55,000 bases of DNA from Nitrosomonas eutropha. Its GTDB lineage: Bacteria > Pseudomonadota > Gammaproteobacteria > Burkholderiales > Nitrosomonadaceae. Each line of letters opens with the position of its first letter. The first letter of the stretch is position 1. The DNA lies in assembly GCF_900116685.1 (NCBI RefSeq), contig NZ_FPBL01000007.1, positions 1 to 55,000 of the forward strand, written 5' to 3'. Under the pieces are notes generated by a model. The model did not search any database. It was not told the DNA's origin and saw nothing but the letters and a program-made list of their open reading frames with translations. Below, one piece after another: positions 9,277-19,430 of the stretch. The position numbers and the translations under genes were made by a program.

Positions 9277-10098
9277 CTATTTGAGAGATCCCAGACGACG
9301 CTTGGCCTTTTCTGCCGCCTCAGTACCGGGGTGGTTCGCAATGAGATTTTCCAATGTTTTTCTGGCAGCAGCTTTTTGGCCGATTTCAACCTGGCTGCTT
9401 GCCATATTAAGAAGCCCATCCGGTATTTTGGGACTATCAGGATACGTTTCAATTAATCGCTGTTGCGCAGAAATCGCTTTGTCAAAATTTCTCATTGCGT
9501 AATGTGCATTTCCAATCCAATAGGCTGCGGCAGGTGCCAAAGCAGATTGGGGATGCTGGGACAAGAAACTCTCGAAACTGGCTATCGACCCGGAATAATC
9601 GCCATCCTTAAACAAAGCATAGGCTGCATCATAGCGATTGCGCTGCGCTGTATCCGGTAATTGCAGAATCACGGGCGTTTTGAGAGGCGTAGTATTTTTT
9701 ATATCAGCAGCTGGCAGTTCTGATGCCGGGATAGAAATTCCGGCATCCGGCACAGAAACGCTCGCTGAACCAGGTTCAATCTGACGCAGTCGGTTATCAA
9801 GATCCAGATAAAAATCTTTTTGTCGCTTGCGTAATGACCGATTCTCATCCTCAAGTACCTCTATCTGTCCTCGCAGTTTTCCCATTTCCTCCTTGAGGGC
9901 TTCTGCCTGAGAATGCAATTCGATCAGAGATTGACCCATAAAAACTTCTTCCGTACGCTGCATGCGCGCTTCCATTTCCAACACCTTTGTGCGCAGCGCC
10001 TCCAACTGTTCACGTGTTTCAGAATCACCAAACAGTGCAGCTTGTGCAACGCCATAACCAAGAAGCAAAAGTAATGGCAAGAAAGCGCGCAAAAACAT
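9277..10098 (-). CDS. cpoB: Tol-Pal system protein CpoB (YbgF)
   Basis: Periplasmic protein that in E. coli links PBP1B/LpoB peptidoglycan synthesis to Tol-Pal-driven outer membrane constriction. A signal peptide occupies residues 1-20 (FLRAFLPLLLLLGYGVAQA). A trimerising coiled coil follows to about residue 110 (LEALRTKVLEMEARMQRTEE). The C-terminal half carries TPR-like repeats (YDAAYALFKDGDYSGSIASF and similar). Its ATG overlaps the pal stop by one base (TAATG), which implies translational coupling. Confidence 0.95.
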   Translation of the reverse strand: MFLRAFLPLLLLLGYGVAQAALFGDSETREQLEALRTKVLEMEARMQRTEEVFMGQSLIELHSQAEALKEEMGKLRGQIEVLEDENRSLRKRQKDFYLDLDNRLRQIEPGSASVSVPDAGISIPASELPAADIKNTTPLKTPVILQLPDTAQRNRYDAAYALFKDGDYSGSIASFESFLSQHPQSALAPAAAYWIGNAHYAMRNFDKAISAQQRLIETYPDSPKIPDGLLNMASSQVEIGQKAAARKTLENLIANHPGTEAAEKAKRRLGSLK

Positions 10099-10619
10099 TA
10101 ATACTCCCCTTGATAGAGAATATCAGTACGTCGGTTCTCGGTCCAGGATGATTCATCATTCCCCAGAGCACGCGGCTTTTCTTCACCCAGGCTGACAGCT
10201 TCAACCTGCTGATCACGGGCACCGGATAGCAACAGGATATCCTTCACACTGTTGGCTCGGCGTTGTCCAAGTGCAAGGTTATATTCCCGGCTGCCACGTT
10301 CATCAGTATTGCCTTGCAGTAACACTTGCGCATTCAGGTTATCACGCAAATAGCTAGCGTGTGCCAGAACCAGATCACGGTACTCGCCCTTTACCGTATA
10401 ACTGTCAAAGTCAAAGTAGACACTGCGGCGAGACAATATGTTATTAGGGTCTTGCAATGGATTCATCCCAAATCCATCCGATCCGGCACCGCTTCGCATG
10501 CCCTCACCTTCCCCTCCTCTGTTATACGAATGATCCTCAACATCAGAAGTTTGTTGTGCATTATCGCTGGCGCAAGCTGACAGCAGGCTAATCGCCAATA
10601 CTGCAAAAATTTTTTTCAT
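10098..10619 (-). CDS. pal: peptidoglycan-associated lipoprotein Pal
   Basis: Outer-membrane lipoprotein that tethers the membrane to peptidoglycan and exchanges partners with TolB. The lipobox is LLSAC, with acylated C16. A short linker leads to an OmpA-like domain (about residues 60-173) containing VYFDFDSYTVKGEY, the peptidoglycan-binding GNTDERGSREYNLALGQRRA and a terminal NRRTDI. The length (173) matches the family. It lies between tolB (54 bp upstream) and cpoB. Confidence 0.97.
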   Translation of the reverse strand: MKKIFAVLAISLLSACASDNAQQTSDVEDHSYNRGGEGEGMRSGAGSDGFGMNPLQDPNNILSRRSVYFDFDSYTVKGEYRDLVLAHASYLRDNLNAQVLLQGNTDERGSREYNLALGQRRANSVKDILLLSGARDQQVEAVSLGEEKPRALGNDESSWTENRRTDILYQGEY

Positions 10620-10673
10620 TTCTCACCATAAATAAATAATTGACCCACATTCAATGAACATTTCTTACCCACA

Positions 10674-11945
10674 TTACCGCTGTTTCAGTAACGGCCCCCA
10701 AACCGCTTCCCGGATATCTCCCGCTTCCTGCGAAAAACGACTTCTTGTCTGACCATCACTGGAAACGATGGATAATATACCACGCCCACTCACTTCCGTT
10801 GTGTACAGAACCATGCGATTATTAGGGGAGAAACTGGGGGATTCATCAAAACTGGAATCCGTTAGCAATTGCATCTGGCGAGTCGATAAATCCTGCACAG
10901 CAACGCTGAATCGGCCGGAATTTCTGTGGATATAGACAAACCGTTTTCCATCCGAGCTATAACGCGGACTGACATTGTAATCTCCTTCAAAGGTCAACCT
11001 CTCGGCAGCACCGCCAGATACCGGCATACGATATATCTGCGGACTTCCTCCTCTGTCAGAAGTAAATATCAGCCATTTTCCATCTGGTGAAAAATTTGGT
11101 TCGGTATCTATCCCAGGACTTTGTGAAATCCTCTGTAGCCCACTACCATCCGCATTGATTAGATAAATCTGTGATCCACCATGCAATGTCAAAACTACTG
11201 CTAATTTATTACCATCAGGCGACCAGGTCGGGGCACTGTTACTGCCTTTGAAATTTGCTACCACCTTACGTTCACGGGTTGCCAGCGCTTGCACATAAAC
11301 CACTGGTTTTTTCTTTTCAAAGGAAGTGTAAGCAACTTTGCTAGCATCAGGCGACCAGGCCGGAGAGATGATCGGCTCGGTATACTCGATCAATGAACGT
11401 GCATTGAATCCATCATAATCTGACACTTGCAATGCATAGCGGCTTCCCTGTTTTCTAACGAAGGCAATCCTTGTACTGAATACACCAGGTTCATTTGTCA
11501 GCGCTTCATACACAATATCCGCAATACGATGTGCAAAAGCACGCAGCTGTTCGGTCGTAACGGCACCACTAAATCCGGTCAGTTGAACCTGTTTGGCAAC
11601 ATCCAGTAAGCGAAACTGGATATCCACCCGCCCGTCTGGCAACATTGATGCACTGCCGATAACCAGCGCACTTGCACCGCGCCCCAGCCAATCGACATAG
11701 CTCACCGGCTCCTGCGAAGTTAACCCCAACGGGTCAACCAGTTTAAATATCCCGCTACGCTCCAGATCAGCCGATATAATTGCCGAAATATTCTGGGGAA
11801 GTCCTCTTTCGCCATTAAACGGAGCTATAGCAATCGGCACCCTGTTAGCCCCACCACCAAAGATTTCAATATTAAGAGCAGCTTGTAGCGGTGTATTCAT
11901 CCATAACAACAAAAATACACCGGTGCAATACAAAAAATTACGCAT
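10674..11945 (-). CDS. tolB: Tol-Pal system beta-propeller protein TolB
   Basis: Periplasmic component that binds Pal and is pulled by TolA. A signal peptide (MRNFLYCTGVFLLLW to QAA) is followed by the N-terminal TolB domain (LNIEIFGGGANRVPIAIAPF). A C-terminal six-bladed propeller carries repeated YSSDGKRFVYIHR and FSPDGKWLIFTSD units from about residue 200. I prefer the ATG at 11945, which has GGTGA six bases upstream; an in-frame ATG at 11957 would add four residues and lacks a good site. Confidence 0.96.
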   Translation of the reverse strand: MRNFLYCTGVFLLLWMNTPLQAALNIEIFGGGANRVPIAIAPFNGERGLPQNISAIISADLERSGIFKLVDPLGLTSQEPVSYVDWLGRGASALVIGSASMLPDGRVDIQFRLLDVAKQVQLTGFSGAVTTEQLRAFAHRIADIVYEALTNEPGVFSTRIAFVRKQGSRYALQVSDYDGFNARSLIEYTEPIISPAWSPDASKVAYTSFEKKKPVVYVQALATRERKVVANFKGSNSAPTWSPDGNKLAVVLTLHGGSQIYLINADGSGLQRISQSPGIDTEPNFSPDGKWLIFTSDRGGSPQIYRMPVSGGAAERLTFEGDYNVSPRYSSDGKRFVYIHRNSGRFSVAVQDLSTRQMQLLTDSSFDESPSFSPNNRMVLYTTEVSGRGILSIVSSDGQTRSRFSQEAGDIREAVWGPLLKQR

Positions 11946-11983
11946 ATGAATCACCATGTCATGTTGTAGAGGTAGATCAAAAA

Positions 11984-12880
11984 CTATTCACGATAATAAA
12001 CAGTAAGATTTAAATTACGAAACTCATTAAACAATCCAGGATCCGGAGGTAAAGGCAAGGGCTTAGCCAGATAAATCGCCCTCTCCACTGCCTCATCAAA
12101 CGCAGCATAACTACTTGATTTGCGCAAAGTTACTACCAGCACATCTCCTCCCGGTAACAGAGTCACCATAAACTCAACTGCGGGATTTCCTGGAAGATCC
12201 GGTGGCATGATAATCCGGCTGCGAATCTTGGCCTGAATCATGGCTTTGTATTTTTCTATTTCACCCAGCGCTCTGGCTTGGGCTGCCTTCACTGCAGCCA
12301 TCTGCTGTTCGCGCTGCTGAGTCTGCTCTTGTGCTTTAACTTGCTGTCGAGTGTCATCCTTTTTCTCAGTTTTTTGTTCGACTTTTTTGACAGGTTCAAC
12401 TTTGGGTACTTCTTTCTTGATCGGTTCGGATTTCTTTACCCCTTCCTTGGATACTGGTTTCTCTACCGGTTTCTTGGCTAGTTCTTCTTTTGGTACTTCC
12501 TTTTTCACTGGCTCCGGGTTTTTTACTTCCTCTTTAGGTTGTGGTTTTTCCGTTTTATCCTTAAGCGCAATCTCAGGTTTACGCACTGGAGGAGGTGCCA
12601 CTTTAATCACTGGCTGAGGCTGGGGTTGAGTTTTTTGCTGTGGCCGGGATTGCGGCTTAGCCGGTTGAGGCTGAGATGTTACCTTCGCAATAGGGGGTAC
12701 AGGTTTGATCGGGCGCTGAGGCAGATCCGCCCATAAATCAACGGACATCGCTTCAGGTGCTTCATTCTTCCAGTTCAGGCCAAATACCAGCAAAGCGAGA
12801 AATGCTGCATGTACCAACAGGGCAAATAATGCCGCACGCAGTTTTCCAGGTTCGCTCTTATTCCTGGGCAGCCGGACCAT
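11984..12880 (-). CDS. tolA: Tol-Pal system protein TolA
   Basis: Inner-membrane protein that spans the periplasm and transmits proton-motive force from TolQR to TolB-Pal. One membrane helix lies near residues 17-38 (LRAALFALLVHAAFLALLVF). A long low-complexity Pro/Lys/Glu/Gln domain (about 50-200) holds imperfect repeats of the EPVKKEVPKEE type. A TonB-like C-terminal domain follows from about 215 (IRSRIIMPPDLPGNPAVEF). The length of 298 is shorter than E. coli (421), mostly in the linker. It starts 20 bp after tolR. Confidence 0.93.
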   Translation of the reverse strand: MVRLPRNKSEPGKLRAALFALLVHAAFLALLVFGLNWKNEAPEAMSVDLWADLPQRPIKPVPPIAKVTSQPQPAKPQSRPQQKTQPQPQPVIKVAPPPVRKPEIALKDKTEKPQPKEEVKNPEPVKKEVPKEELAKKPVEKPVSKEGVKKSEPIKKEVPKVEPVKKVEQKTEKKDDTRQQVKAQEQTQQREQQMAAVKAAQARALGEIEKYKAMIQAKIRSRIIMPPDLPGNPAVEFMVTLLPGGDVLVVTLRKSSSYAAFDEAVERAIYLAKPLPLPPDPGLFNEFRNLNLTVYYRE

Positions 12881-12900
12881 TGCGCATACACCCCGATAGT

Positions 12901-13317
12901 TTATTTTGACTTGGTTAACAACCCGATTTTACGGATTTGTTGCTGTTGCAGCATATCCATTACTTGAATCACCTCTTCGTAACGAACATTTTTATCTGCT
13001 GCAATCACGACAGGCTGATTGGCATTCTGTGCCTGTCTGGCCTTGATCAGCTCCACCAGCTGGCTGCGATTCACCTGCTGCTCCCTGTTCGCACCGGCAC
13101 GATCGCGTAACGTGAGATTTCCATTTGCAGTAATTGTGACTTCTAAAGGTTCTGCTGGAGGTGTAGACGATTTACCGATTTCAGGCAATTCTACCTGGCT
13201 GGGCTGGATAAGCGGTGCTGTGATCATAAAAATAATAAGTAGCACCAGCATGACGTCAATATACGGCACAACATTGATTTCATTCATTAATCTGCGTTTA
13301 CTGCGACGCGGGATCAT
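12901..13317 (-). CDS. tolR: Tol-Pal system protein TolR (ExbD family)
   Basis: Inner-membrane subunit of the TolQR proton-driven motor. A single transmembrane helix near residues 15-37 contains the essential proton-path aspartate (NVVPYIDVMLVLLIIFMIT). The periplasmic domain includes VIAADKNVRYEEVIQVMDML. The length of 138 is normal. Its start overlaps the tolQ stop by 4 bp, the usual coupling in this operon. Confidence 0.96.
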   Translation of the reverse strand: MIPRRSKRRLMNEINVVPYIDVMLVLLIIFMITAPLIQPSQVELPEIGKSSTPPAEPLEVTITANGNLTLRDRAGANREQQVNRSQLVELIKARQAQNANQPVVIAADKNVRYEEVIQVMDMLQQQQIRKIGLLTKSK

Positions 13318-14018
13318 GAGAAATTTGCCACATCCCGAGGTTTGGCCACACGGCGCTGCAGAACGTTGGATACTTCCTCTATAAAACTTTCATAACGAGT
13401 AGCGAGCTGAGCAGTATCACTGGCATAGCGATTATAGGCAATCACGGCCGGAATTGCTGCAAAAAGCCCCATTGCCGTTGCAATCAGTGCTTCAGCAATA
13501 CCAGGCGCAACATGCGCGATGGTCGCCTGACCAACATTGGACAGCTCACGAAAGGCATTCATGATTCCCCACACCGTTCCGAACAATCCTACGTACGGAC
13601 TTACAGATCCTACGGTGGCCAGGAATGATAAATGTGATTCAAGCCTGTCCATTTCTCGCTGGTAAACGGCCCGCATCGCGCCACGTGTACTGTCCATAAT
13701 GGGACCGATATCAACCCCCGACTGATATTTGGTGAATTCACGAAATCCGGCTTCAAAAATACGCTCCATACTACCTGCTGCATGGCGTGCACTGGCTGCT
13801 CGCTGATAAAGCGCATTCAAATCTGATCCACGCCAAAATACGCTTTCAAATTCATCGGTTTGTTTGATTTCCTGGCGGAGAGTAAATAATTTTCTGAAAA
13901 TAAACCACCAGGAAATAAATGAAGCTAATAACAATAGCAGCATAACCAGTTGAACCGGGAGGCTTGCACCGCTAATCAGGTGAAGAAATGATAAATCCTG
14001 GGTGATGGTTTTACTCAT
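13314..14018 (-). CDS. tolQ: Tol-Pal system protein TolQ (ExbB family)
   Basis: Inner-membrane channel subunit of the Tol motor. Three hydrophobic segments are visible: residues about 20-42 (VQLVMLLLLLASFISWWFIF), about 130-155 (LATVGSVSPYVGLFGTVWGI) and about 165-190 (APGIAEALIATAMGLFAAIP). The GLFGTVWGIMNAF and GIAEALIATAMGL stretches are the conserved MotA/TolQ/ExbB signatures. It overlaps ybgC by 8 bp and tolR by 4 bp, so the group is translated as one unit. Confidence 0.97.
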   Translation of the reverse strand: MSKTITQDLSFLHLISGASLPVQLVMLLLLLASFISWWFIFRKLFTLRQEIKQTDEFESVFWRGSDLNALYQRAASARHAAGSMERIFEAGFREFTKYQSGVDIGPIMDSTRGAMRAVYQREMDRLESHLSFLATVGSVSPYVGLFGTVWGIMNAFRELSNVGQATIAHVAPGIAEALIATAMGLFAAIPAVIAYNRYASDTAQLATRYESFIEEVSNVLQRRVAKPRDVANFS

Positions 14019-14424
14019 GATGGCCGTTTTCTATTTTTTGACGAAGTGGCACTGGAATACTAATCGGCTTCAACGTATCTGATCCGACACATACTGCATG
14101 AACAATGGCGCTGGCAAGTGTACCTTGTTCACGTAAAATCTGCTGCTGCAATGTTATCCGGCTTCTGCCCACTTCTGTCACCTTCACAGTTATGTCCAAT
14201 AAATCGTCTAGTACAGCTGGCTTGAAATACTCGATACTGAGCGAACGAATAAGAAAAATCATTTTATGTGACCGGATCATGGTATCCACCGTAAACCCCA
14301 GATCGCGCAACCACTCGTAACGGGCACGTTCCATGAAGTTGAGGTAAGATCCGTGATATACAACGCCTCCCGTATCAGTATCCTGGTAGTAGACACGCAC
14401 GGGATGAAAAAAAGCAGCTTTCAT
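14011..14424 (-). CDS. ybgC: acyl-CoA thioesterase YbgC
   Basis: A single hot-dog-fold thioesterase. The active-site motif YYQDTDTGGVVYHGSYL carries D17, and FMERARYEWLRDLG completes the YbgC signature. Characterised YbgC proteins hydrolyse short-chain acyl-CoA and bind acyl-carrier protein. As the head gene of the tol-pal operon it is thought to link phospholipid metabolism with the envelope, though it is not required for Tol function. The length of 137 is typical. Confidence 0.94.
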   Translation of the reverse strand: MKAAFFHPVRVYYQDTDTGGVVYHGSYLNFMERARYEWLRDLGFTVDTMIRSHKMIFLIRSLSIEYFKPAVLDDLLDITVKVTEVGRSRITLQQQILREQGTLASAIVHAVCVGSDTLKPISIPVPLRQKIENGHHE

Positions 14425-14485
14425 TTTTGTAAAAATACTCTTCAGAAAGATATTGAATTCTTGGCTTGCGGGTTATTACCGATTT

Positions 14486-15526
14486 TTAATCTGAGTTAAA
14501 CAGACCAGGTGTAGCGGCTTGCTGCGAAGGAATGATATCGAAATGCTGATAAGTCATGGTTGTTGCCATTCGGCCACGAGGTGTACGCTGCAGAAAACCC
14601 TGCTGAATAAGATAAGGCTCCAGCACTTCTTCAATCGTGTCACGTTCCTCATTGATAGCTGCAGCAAGATTATCCACTCCCACCGGGCCACCACCAAACT
14701 TTTCCAGCACCGCTAGCAGAAGCTTTCTATCCAGCACATCCAGACCAGTAGCATCAACATCCAGCATCTGCAATGCAGCATCTGCTACCTGGCGATCAAT
14801 ACGCCCATTCGCCCGAACTTCAGCAAAATCACGGACTCTGCGCAGTAATCGATTGGCGATCCGTGGCGTGCCCCGTGATCTGCATGCAATCTCCCTGGCG
14901 CCATCGGCAGTAATATCGACATCAAGCAACCCGGCAGAACGGGTAACGATCTTGCTGAGCTCATCGGAAGTATAAAATTCCAGACGGGAAACGATCCCAA
15001 AGCGGTCTCTCAGAGGGTTGGTCAACATACCCGCGCGCGTAGTCGCCCCCACCAGAGTAAAACTTGGCAAATCAATCTTGACTGATCTTGCTGCTACCCC
15101 CTCGCCGATCATGATATCCAGCTGGTAATCCTCCATCGCCGGATACAGGATTTCCTCAACAATGGGAGAAAGCCGGTGAATTTCATCAATGAACAATACA
15201 TCATTCGCTTCCAGATTGGTCAGCAAGGCTGCCAGATCACCCGCGCGCTCAAGTACCGGGCCAGAAGTCTGGCGCAAATTCACACCCATTTCGCGAGCAA
15301 TAATATGGGCCAGTGTCGTTTTACCCAATCCGGGCGGGCCAAACAGCAACACATGATCCAGTGCTTCTTGCCTTTGTCTGGCAGCCTCAATAAAAATCTT
15401 CAATTGCTCACGAATTTTTTCCTGACCGACATAGTCATCCAGCTGGACAGGACGAAGCGCACGTTCTATTACTTCTTCTTGAGAAGAAAACGGAGAGGCA
15501 GTGATAATCCGATCCGATTCAATCAT
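14486..15526 (-). CDS. ruvB: Holliday junction branch migration helicase RuvB
   Basis: Hexameric AAA+ motor that drives branch migration on RuvA-bound Holliday junctions. The order of motifs is [14 protein letters not shown], Walker [13 protein letters not shown], Walker [11 protein letters not shown], sensor/arginine region [20 protein letters not shown], and the C-terminal winged helix ending RTPRGRMAT. The length of 346 is normal. It sits 18 bp after ruvA. Confidence 0.98.
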   Translation of the reverse strand: MIESDRIITASPFSSQEEVIERALRPVQLDDYVGQEKIREQLKIFIEAARQRQEALDHVLLFGPPGLGKTTLAHIIAREMGVNLRQTSGPVLERAGDLAALLTNLEANDVLFIDEIHRLSPIVEEILYPAMEDYQLDIMIGEGVAARSVKIDLPSFTLVGATTRAGMLTNPLRDRFGIVSRLEFYTSDELSKIVTRSAGLLDVDITADGAREIACRSRGTPRIANRLLRRVRDFAEVRANGRIDRQVADAALQMLDVDATGLDVLDRKLLLAVLEKFGGGPVGVDNLAAAINEERDTIEEVLEPYLIQQGFLQRTPRGRMATTMTYQHFDIIPSQQAATPGLFNSD

Positions 15527-15544
15527 TTAAGATCAGCCAAAACG

Positions 15545-16135
15545 TTATTTTACTTTCGACAAAAATTTAAGTGACTGCATAATACCATCAGATACCGTAA
15601 CGCCTTCTGACAGCTGCTCTAATGCCCGGTTAACTTCGCGGCCATTATAGCCTAGTGCTAATAATGCAGAGAGAATGTCTTTGTCAACGTTAGATGCAAC
15701 CACTCCCGTTTCAGAAAGGATCGCTACTGGGTCGATCTTATCGCGCAACTCCAGTAATAAACGCTCCGCCGTCTTCTTTCCAATTCCGGGGATTTTGGTT
15801 AGGCGAATACTGTCCTGCGATACCACAGCTTGATGGAGATCTGTGACGTTTAGGCCAGACAAGATCGCTAAACCTGTTCTCGCACCAATACCAGAAATTT
15901 TTGTAAGCTGGCGAAAAAGAGTACGTTCCTGTTCCGTCATAAAACCAAACAGCAAATGTGCATCCTCACGCACCCATAAATGGGTATGGAGCGTTACTTT
16001 TTTGCCAATATCAGGTAATTTGCAGAAGGTACTCATCGGCACGTCAATTTCATAACCGGTACCTTGTACGTCAACCAGTACCAACGGAGGATGTTTCTCA
16101 AGCAGCAACCCGGTAATTCTGCCAATCACAGACAA
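15545..16135 (-). CDS. ruvA: Holliday junction DNA helicase subunit RuvA
   Basis: Tetrameric junction-binding protein. An OB-fold N terminus ([20 protein letters not shown]) is followed by two helix-hairpin-helix motifs ([18 protein letters not shown] and [21 protein letters not shown]). The flexible C-terminal domain III that contacts RuvB begins about residue 150 ([18 protein letters not shown]). The length of 196 is typical. It overlaps ruvC by 10 bp. Confidence 0.97.
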   Translation of the reverse strand: MSVIGRITGLLLEKHPPLVLVDVQGTGYEIDVPMSTFCKLPDIGKKVTLHTHLWVREDAHLLFGFMTEQERTLFRQLTKISGIGARTGLAILSGLNVTDLHQAVVSQDSIRLTKIPGIGKKTAERLLLELRDKIDPVAILSETGVVASNVDKDILSALLALGYNGREVNRALEQLSEGVTVSDGIMQSLKFLSKVK

Positions 16136-16668
16136 CTACCTCGTTTCAGATGATTGCGTACACTCAGGGCAAGCAAACCTGTTCCTCCATGAGCATGGCA
16201 AATGGCACAGGCCAACGCATCAGCCGCATCCGGGCGAGGGCGTTCTCCCAGCCTCAACAATCGCATCACCATTTCCTGCACCTGCTCTTTCCGGGCATGA
16301 CCATTCCCCACTACAGATTGCTTGATTTGCAGAGCAGTATATTCATACACGGAAAGTTCATGAAGAACTGCTGCACTAATTGCGGCACCGCGAGCCTGCC
16401 CGAGCAACAGCGTCGATTTGGGATTGATATTGACAAAAACCTGTTCTACAGCAACCTGCTCCGGCTGGTGTTGCAAAATAATTTCATTCAGTCCATCAAG
16501 GATAGTCTTCAAGCGATCCGGCAAACCGGATTTTTCGGTTATTACACAGCCACTCCCAAGGTAGGTTAGTTGGCTTCCATTTTTTTCGATAACACCAAAA
16601 CCTGTGATACGTAAGCCAGGGTCAATGCCCAGTATGCGGATACTCTTGCCGGAAGGTAGCAAGATCAA
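16126..16668 (-). CDS. ruvC: Holliday junction resolvase RuvC
   Basis: Dimeric endonuclease that resolves Holliday junctions with RuvAB. Catalytic acids are visible in [12 protein letters not shown] (D16), AVEQVFVN and the C-terminal RPDAADALA. The length is 180. No ATG precedes the first motif; the frame opens with TTG at 16668, overlapping the yebC stop by 4 bp, with a second TTG two codons on. No clear Shine-Dalgarno sequence is present, so the start is uncertain by several residues. Confidence 0.95.
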   Translation of the reverse strand: MILLPSGKSIRILGIDPGLRITGFGVIEKNGSQLTYLGSGCVITEKSGLPDRLKTILDGLNEIILQHQPEQVAVEQVFVNINPKSTLLLGQARGAAISAAVLHELSVYEYTALQIKQSVVGNGHARKEQVQEMVMRLLRLGERPRPDAADALACAICHAHGGTGLLALSVRNHLKRGSCL

Positions 16669-17390
16669 ATATCTAAGACTGCAGTGGTATAAACATCCTG
16701 TACATCGTCTATATCTTCCAGAGCATCCAACAGCTTCTGCATTCTGATTGCATCATCACCCTGCAGAAAGACTTCGTTTTCTGGCTTCCAGGTTACCTCA
16801 GCCAGTTCAGCCTTAAAACCAGCATTTTCCAGCTCGTCCTTGACTGTTACAAATGTATCCGGATTGGTAATAACTTCCAGACTGCCATCATCATTATCGA
16901 TAACATCTTCCGCGCCCGCATTGAGTGCAACCTCCAGTAACTGCGCTTCATCAATACCTGGCGCAAATAATAATTGGCCACAATGTGTGAACAAATAAGA
17001 GACAGAACCATCCGTTCCCAGGTTACCCCCGTGCTTGGTAAATGCATGGCGAACATCCGCCACGGTTCGTGTACGGTTATCCGTCATGCAATCAACCATG
17101 ACAGCAGCCCCGGATACCCCATAGCCTTCGTAGCGAATTTCCTCATAGTTAACGCCTTCGAGCTCACCACACCCGCGCTTGATCGCACGCTCGACATTAT
17201 CCTTTGGCATGTTATGTCCAAAGGCTTTATCCATCGCCAATCTTAACCGGGGATTACTACCAGGATCCCCACCACCCAGCCGGGCAGCAACTGTAATTTC
17301 CTTAATCAGACGAGTAAAGATCTTTCCTCGTCTTGCATCTTGCGCGGCCTTTTTATGCTTAATATTGGCCCACTTGCTATGACCAGCCAT
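16665..17390 (-). CDS. yebC: YebC/PmpR family transcription or translation factor
   Basis: A 241-residue protein with the family N terminus [19 protein letters not shown] and the conserved [22 protein letters not shown] stretch near residues 80-105. YebC homologues have been reported as DNA-binding regulators (PmpR) and, more recently, as factors that relieve ribosome stalling on proline runs. Which role applies here is not visible. It sits directly upstream of ruvC, the usual arrangement. Confidence 0.95.
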   Translation of the reverse strand: MAGHSKWANIKHKKAAQDARRGKIFTRLIKEITVAARLGGGDPGSNPRLRLAMDKAFGHNMPKDNVERAIKRGCGELEGVNYEEIRYEGYGVSGAAVMVDCMTDNRTRTVADVRHAFTKHGGNLGTDGSVSYLFTHCGQLLFAPGIDEAQLLEVALNAGAEDVIDNDDGSLEVITNPDTFVTVKDELENAGFKAELAEVTWKPENEVFLQGDDAIRMQKLLDALEDIDDVQDVYTTAVLDI

Positions 17391-17543
17391 TGACTTCCTC
17401 TAATCATTGAAAGGCTACAATGCTACCATTCCAGCGGCATTGTATAAAGCATGCCGCAGCTGTGCGTCTGGCTGGTCGTTTTTCCTGCGGACCAGTGAAT
17501 ACTTGGATACTTTAATCTCAAGCTGAAAATCAAAGCGGCTCAA

Positions 17544-19391
17544 TTACTCAACCGTAACGGATTTTGCCAGATTTCTGGGTTTATCAACATCAGTACCCTT
17601 TTGCAAAGCCACGTGATAAGCCAGTAGCTGTAACGGAATGGTATGCAAAATGGGACTAAGTACACCCCCATATTCATCCATGCGAATAATATGCACCCCT
17701 TCACTCTCCTCAATACGTGAATCTGCATCTGCAAAGACGTATAACTCCCCTCCGCGTGCACGCACTTCATGCAAATTGGATTTCAGCTTTTCCAGTAGCA
17801 CATCATTCGGGGCTATGGCAACTACAGGCATTCCACTATCTACAAGTGCAAGCGGGCCGTGCTTGAGTTCACCTGCGGCATAAGCTTCAGCGTGAATATA
17901 CGAAATCTCCTTAAGCTTCAGCGCCCCCTCCAATGCGATTGGATAGTGTACGCCACGCCCCAAAAATAGAGCATGGTGTTTCTGGGAAAAATCTCCTGCC
18001 CATTTTTTAATTTCCGGCTCACTTTGAAGCGCACGCTGTATCGCAACTGGCAAATGCCGTAATGCGGCAATCATTTTCTGTTCGTCTTCAAGCGGCAATT
18101 TGTCGCGTATCTTTGCAAGTACTGCTGTAAACAACAGCAAAACCGCCAGCTGCGTAGTGAAAGCTTTTGTGGAAGCAACTCCAATTTCAGGACCGGCACG
18201 AGTCAGGAAGCGCAGATTGGTTTGCCTGACCAGGGCACTTTCCGGCACGTTACAAATTGCCAGGTTGTAGCGATGGCCTAATGACTTGGCATAACTTAGC
18301 GCAGCCAGAGTATCCGCAGTTTCACCGGATTGGGAAATGCCAATAACCAGCGTAGCCGGATCAGCAATTGGATTGCGATATCGATATTCACTGGCAATCT
18401 CGACATTACAAGGAAGTCTTGCAATTGTTTCCAGCCAGTATTTTGCAACCAGACCAGCATGATAGCTAGTCCCGCAAGCAAGTATCAGTATTCCCTGAGT
18501 CTGGGCAAAAATAGTTTGTGCTTCACTGCCAAATAATTGAGGAGACACTGATTGTGCATTCAACACCATTTCCAGAGTATTTGCCACAGCAACCGGCTGC
18601 TCAAAGATCTCCTTTTGCATAAAATGCGAATATGGACCTAACTCCACCGCATCCCGTGTCAAGCTGCTCTCAATTACTTCACGGGTAACTTCACAGCCTT
18701 TTACCGTATCCAGGCAATTCAAAATACGATATCCATCACTGGATAACTCCGCGACATCTCCTTCTTCAAGATACACAATTCTCTGTGTAATCTGTACTAG
18801 CGCAGAGGCATCAGAAGCAGCATAAAGTCCATCATCATCTATCCCAAGCAAGAGTGGAGCTCCATTTCTGGCAACGACAATGCGATCCTGACGCGACTCT
18901 TCCATAACAGCGATAGCATATGCGCCTTGTAACTCCTCAAGGGAATGGCAGACAGCATCCAGCAAATCATCGGTCTCACGAAGATAAAGCGAAATCAAAT
19001 GAGCAATTACTTCGGTGTCGGTATCTGACAGAAATTTAAATCCCTCTTGCTGTAAACGTTGCCGGAGAGTTTCGTGATTTTCAATAATACCGTTATGTAC
19101 AACGGCAATTTTTCTTTGGTCACCAGAAAAATGCGGATGGGCATTCCGCTCAGAAGGCGCACCATGCGTTGCCCAACGGGTATGCGCAATACCGGTAAAT
19201 CCTGATGTTCCTCCGGCATGAACCAGCTTGCTCAGCTCCGAAACACGGCCCGTTGTCCGCAATCTGTGCAATGTACCATCTGCAATCACGATTCCCGCCG
19301 AGTCATAACCACGGTACTCAAGCCTGGATAATCCTTCCAATAAAAACGGTACAACATCATTTTTCGCAATTGCACCTACAATACCGCACAT
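17544..19391 (-). CDS. glmS: glutamine-fructose-6-phosphate aminotransferase (isomerizing)
   Basis: Makes glucosamine-6-phosphate from fructose-6-phosphate and glutamine, the entry to UDP-GlcNAc for peptidoglycan and LPS. The N-terminal nucleophile is Cys2 ([12 protein letters not shown]), followed by the class-II glutaminase motifs [13 protein letters not shown] and VHNGIIEN. Two SIS sugar-isomerase domains follow ([15 protein letters not shown] and [21 protein letters not shown]), ending in AKSVTVE as in the family. The length of 615 is close to E. coli (609). It is 39 bp downstream of glmU. Confidence 0.97.
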   Translation of the reverse strand: MCGIVGAIAKNDVVPFLLEGLSRLEYRGYDSAGIVIADGTLHRLRTTGRVSELSKLVHAGGTSGFTGIAHTRWATHGAPSERNAHPHFSGDQRKIAVVHNGIIENHETLRQRLQQEGFKFLSDTDTEVIAHLISLYLRETDDLLDAVCHSLEELQGAYAIAVMEESRQDRIVVARNGAPLLLGIDDDGLYAASDASALVQITQRIVYLEEGDVAELSSDGYRILNCLDTVKGCEVTREVIESSLTRDAVELGPYSHFMQKEIFEQPVAVANTLEMVLNAQSVSPQLFGSEAQTIFAQTQGILILACGTSYHAGLVAKYWLETIARLPCNVEIASEYRYRNPIADPATLVIGISQSGETADTLAALSYAKSLGHRYNLAICNVPESALVRQTNLRFLTRAGPEIGVASTKAFTTQLAVLLLFTAVLAKIRDKLPLEDEQKMIAALRHLPVAIQRALQSEPEIKKWAGDFSQKHHALFLGRGVHYPIALEGALKLKEISYIHAEAYAAGELKHGPLALVDSGMPVVAIAPNDVLLEKLKSNLHEVRARGGELYVFADADSRIEESEGVHIIRMDEYGGVLSPILHTIPLQLLAYHVALQKGTDVDKPRNLAKSVTVE

Positions 19392-19430
19392 AACCTGTCC
19401 TCTATTCAGCTCTACCTTGTATAAACAACA

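Noticed and set aside
12420..12700. Repetitive Pro/Lys/Glu-coding sequence in tolA that looks like a tandem repeat
   Set aside because: The imperfect EPVKKEVPKEE-like repeats are the ordinary low-complexity linker of TolA.
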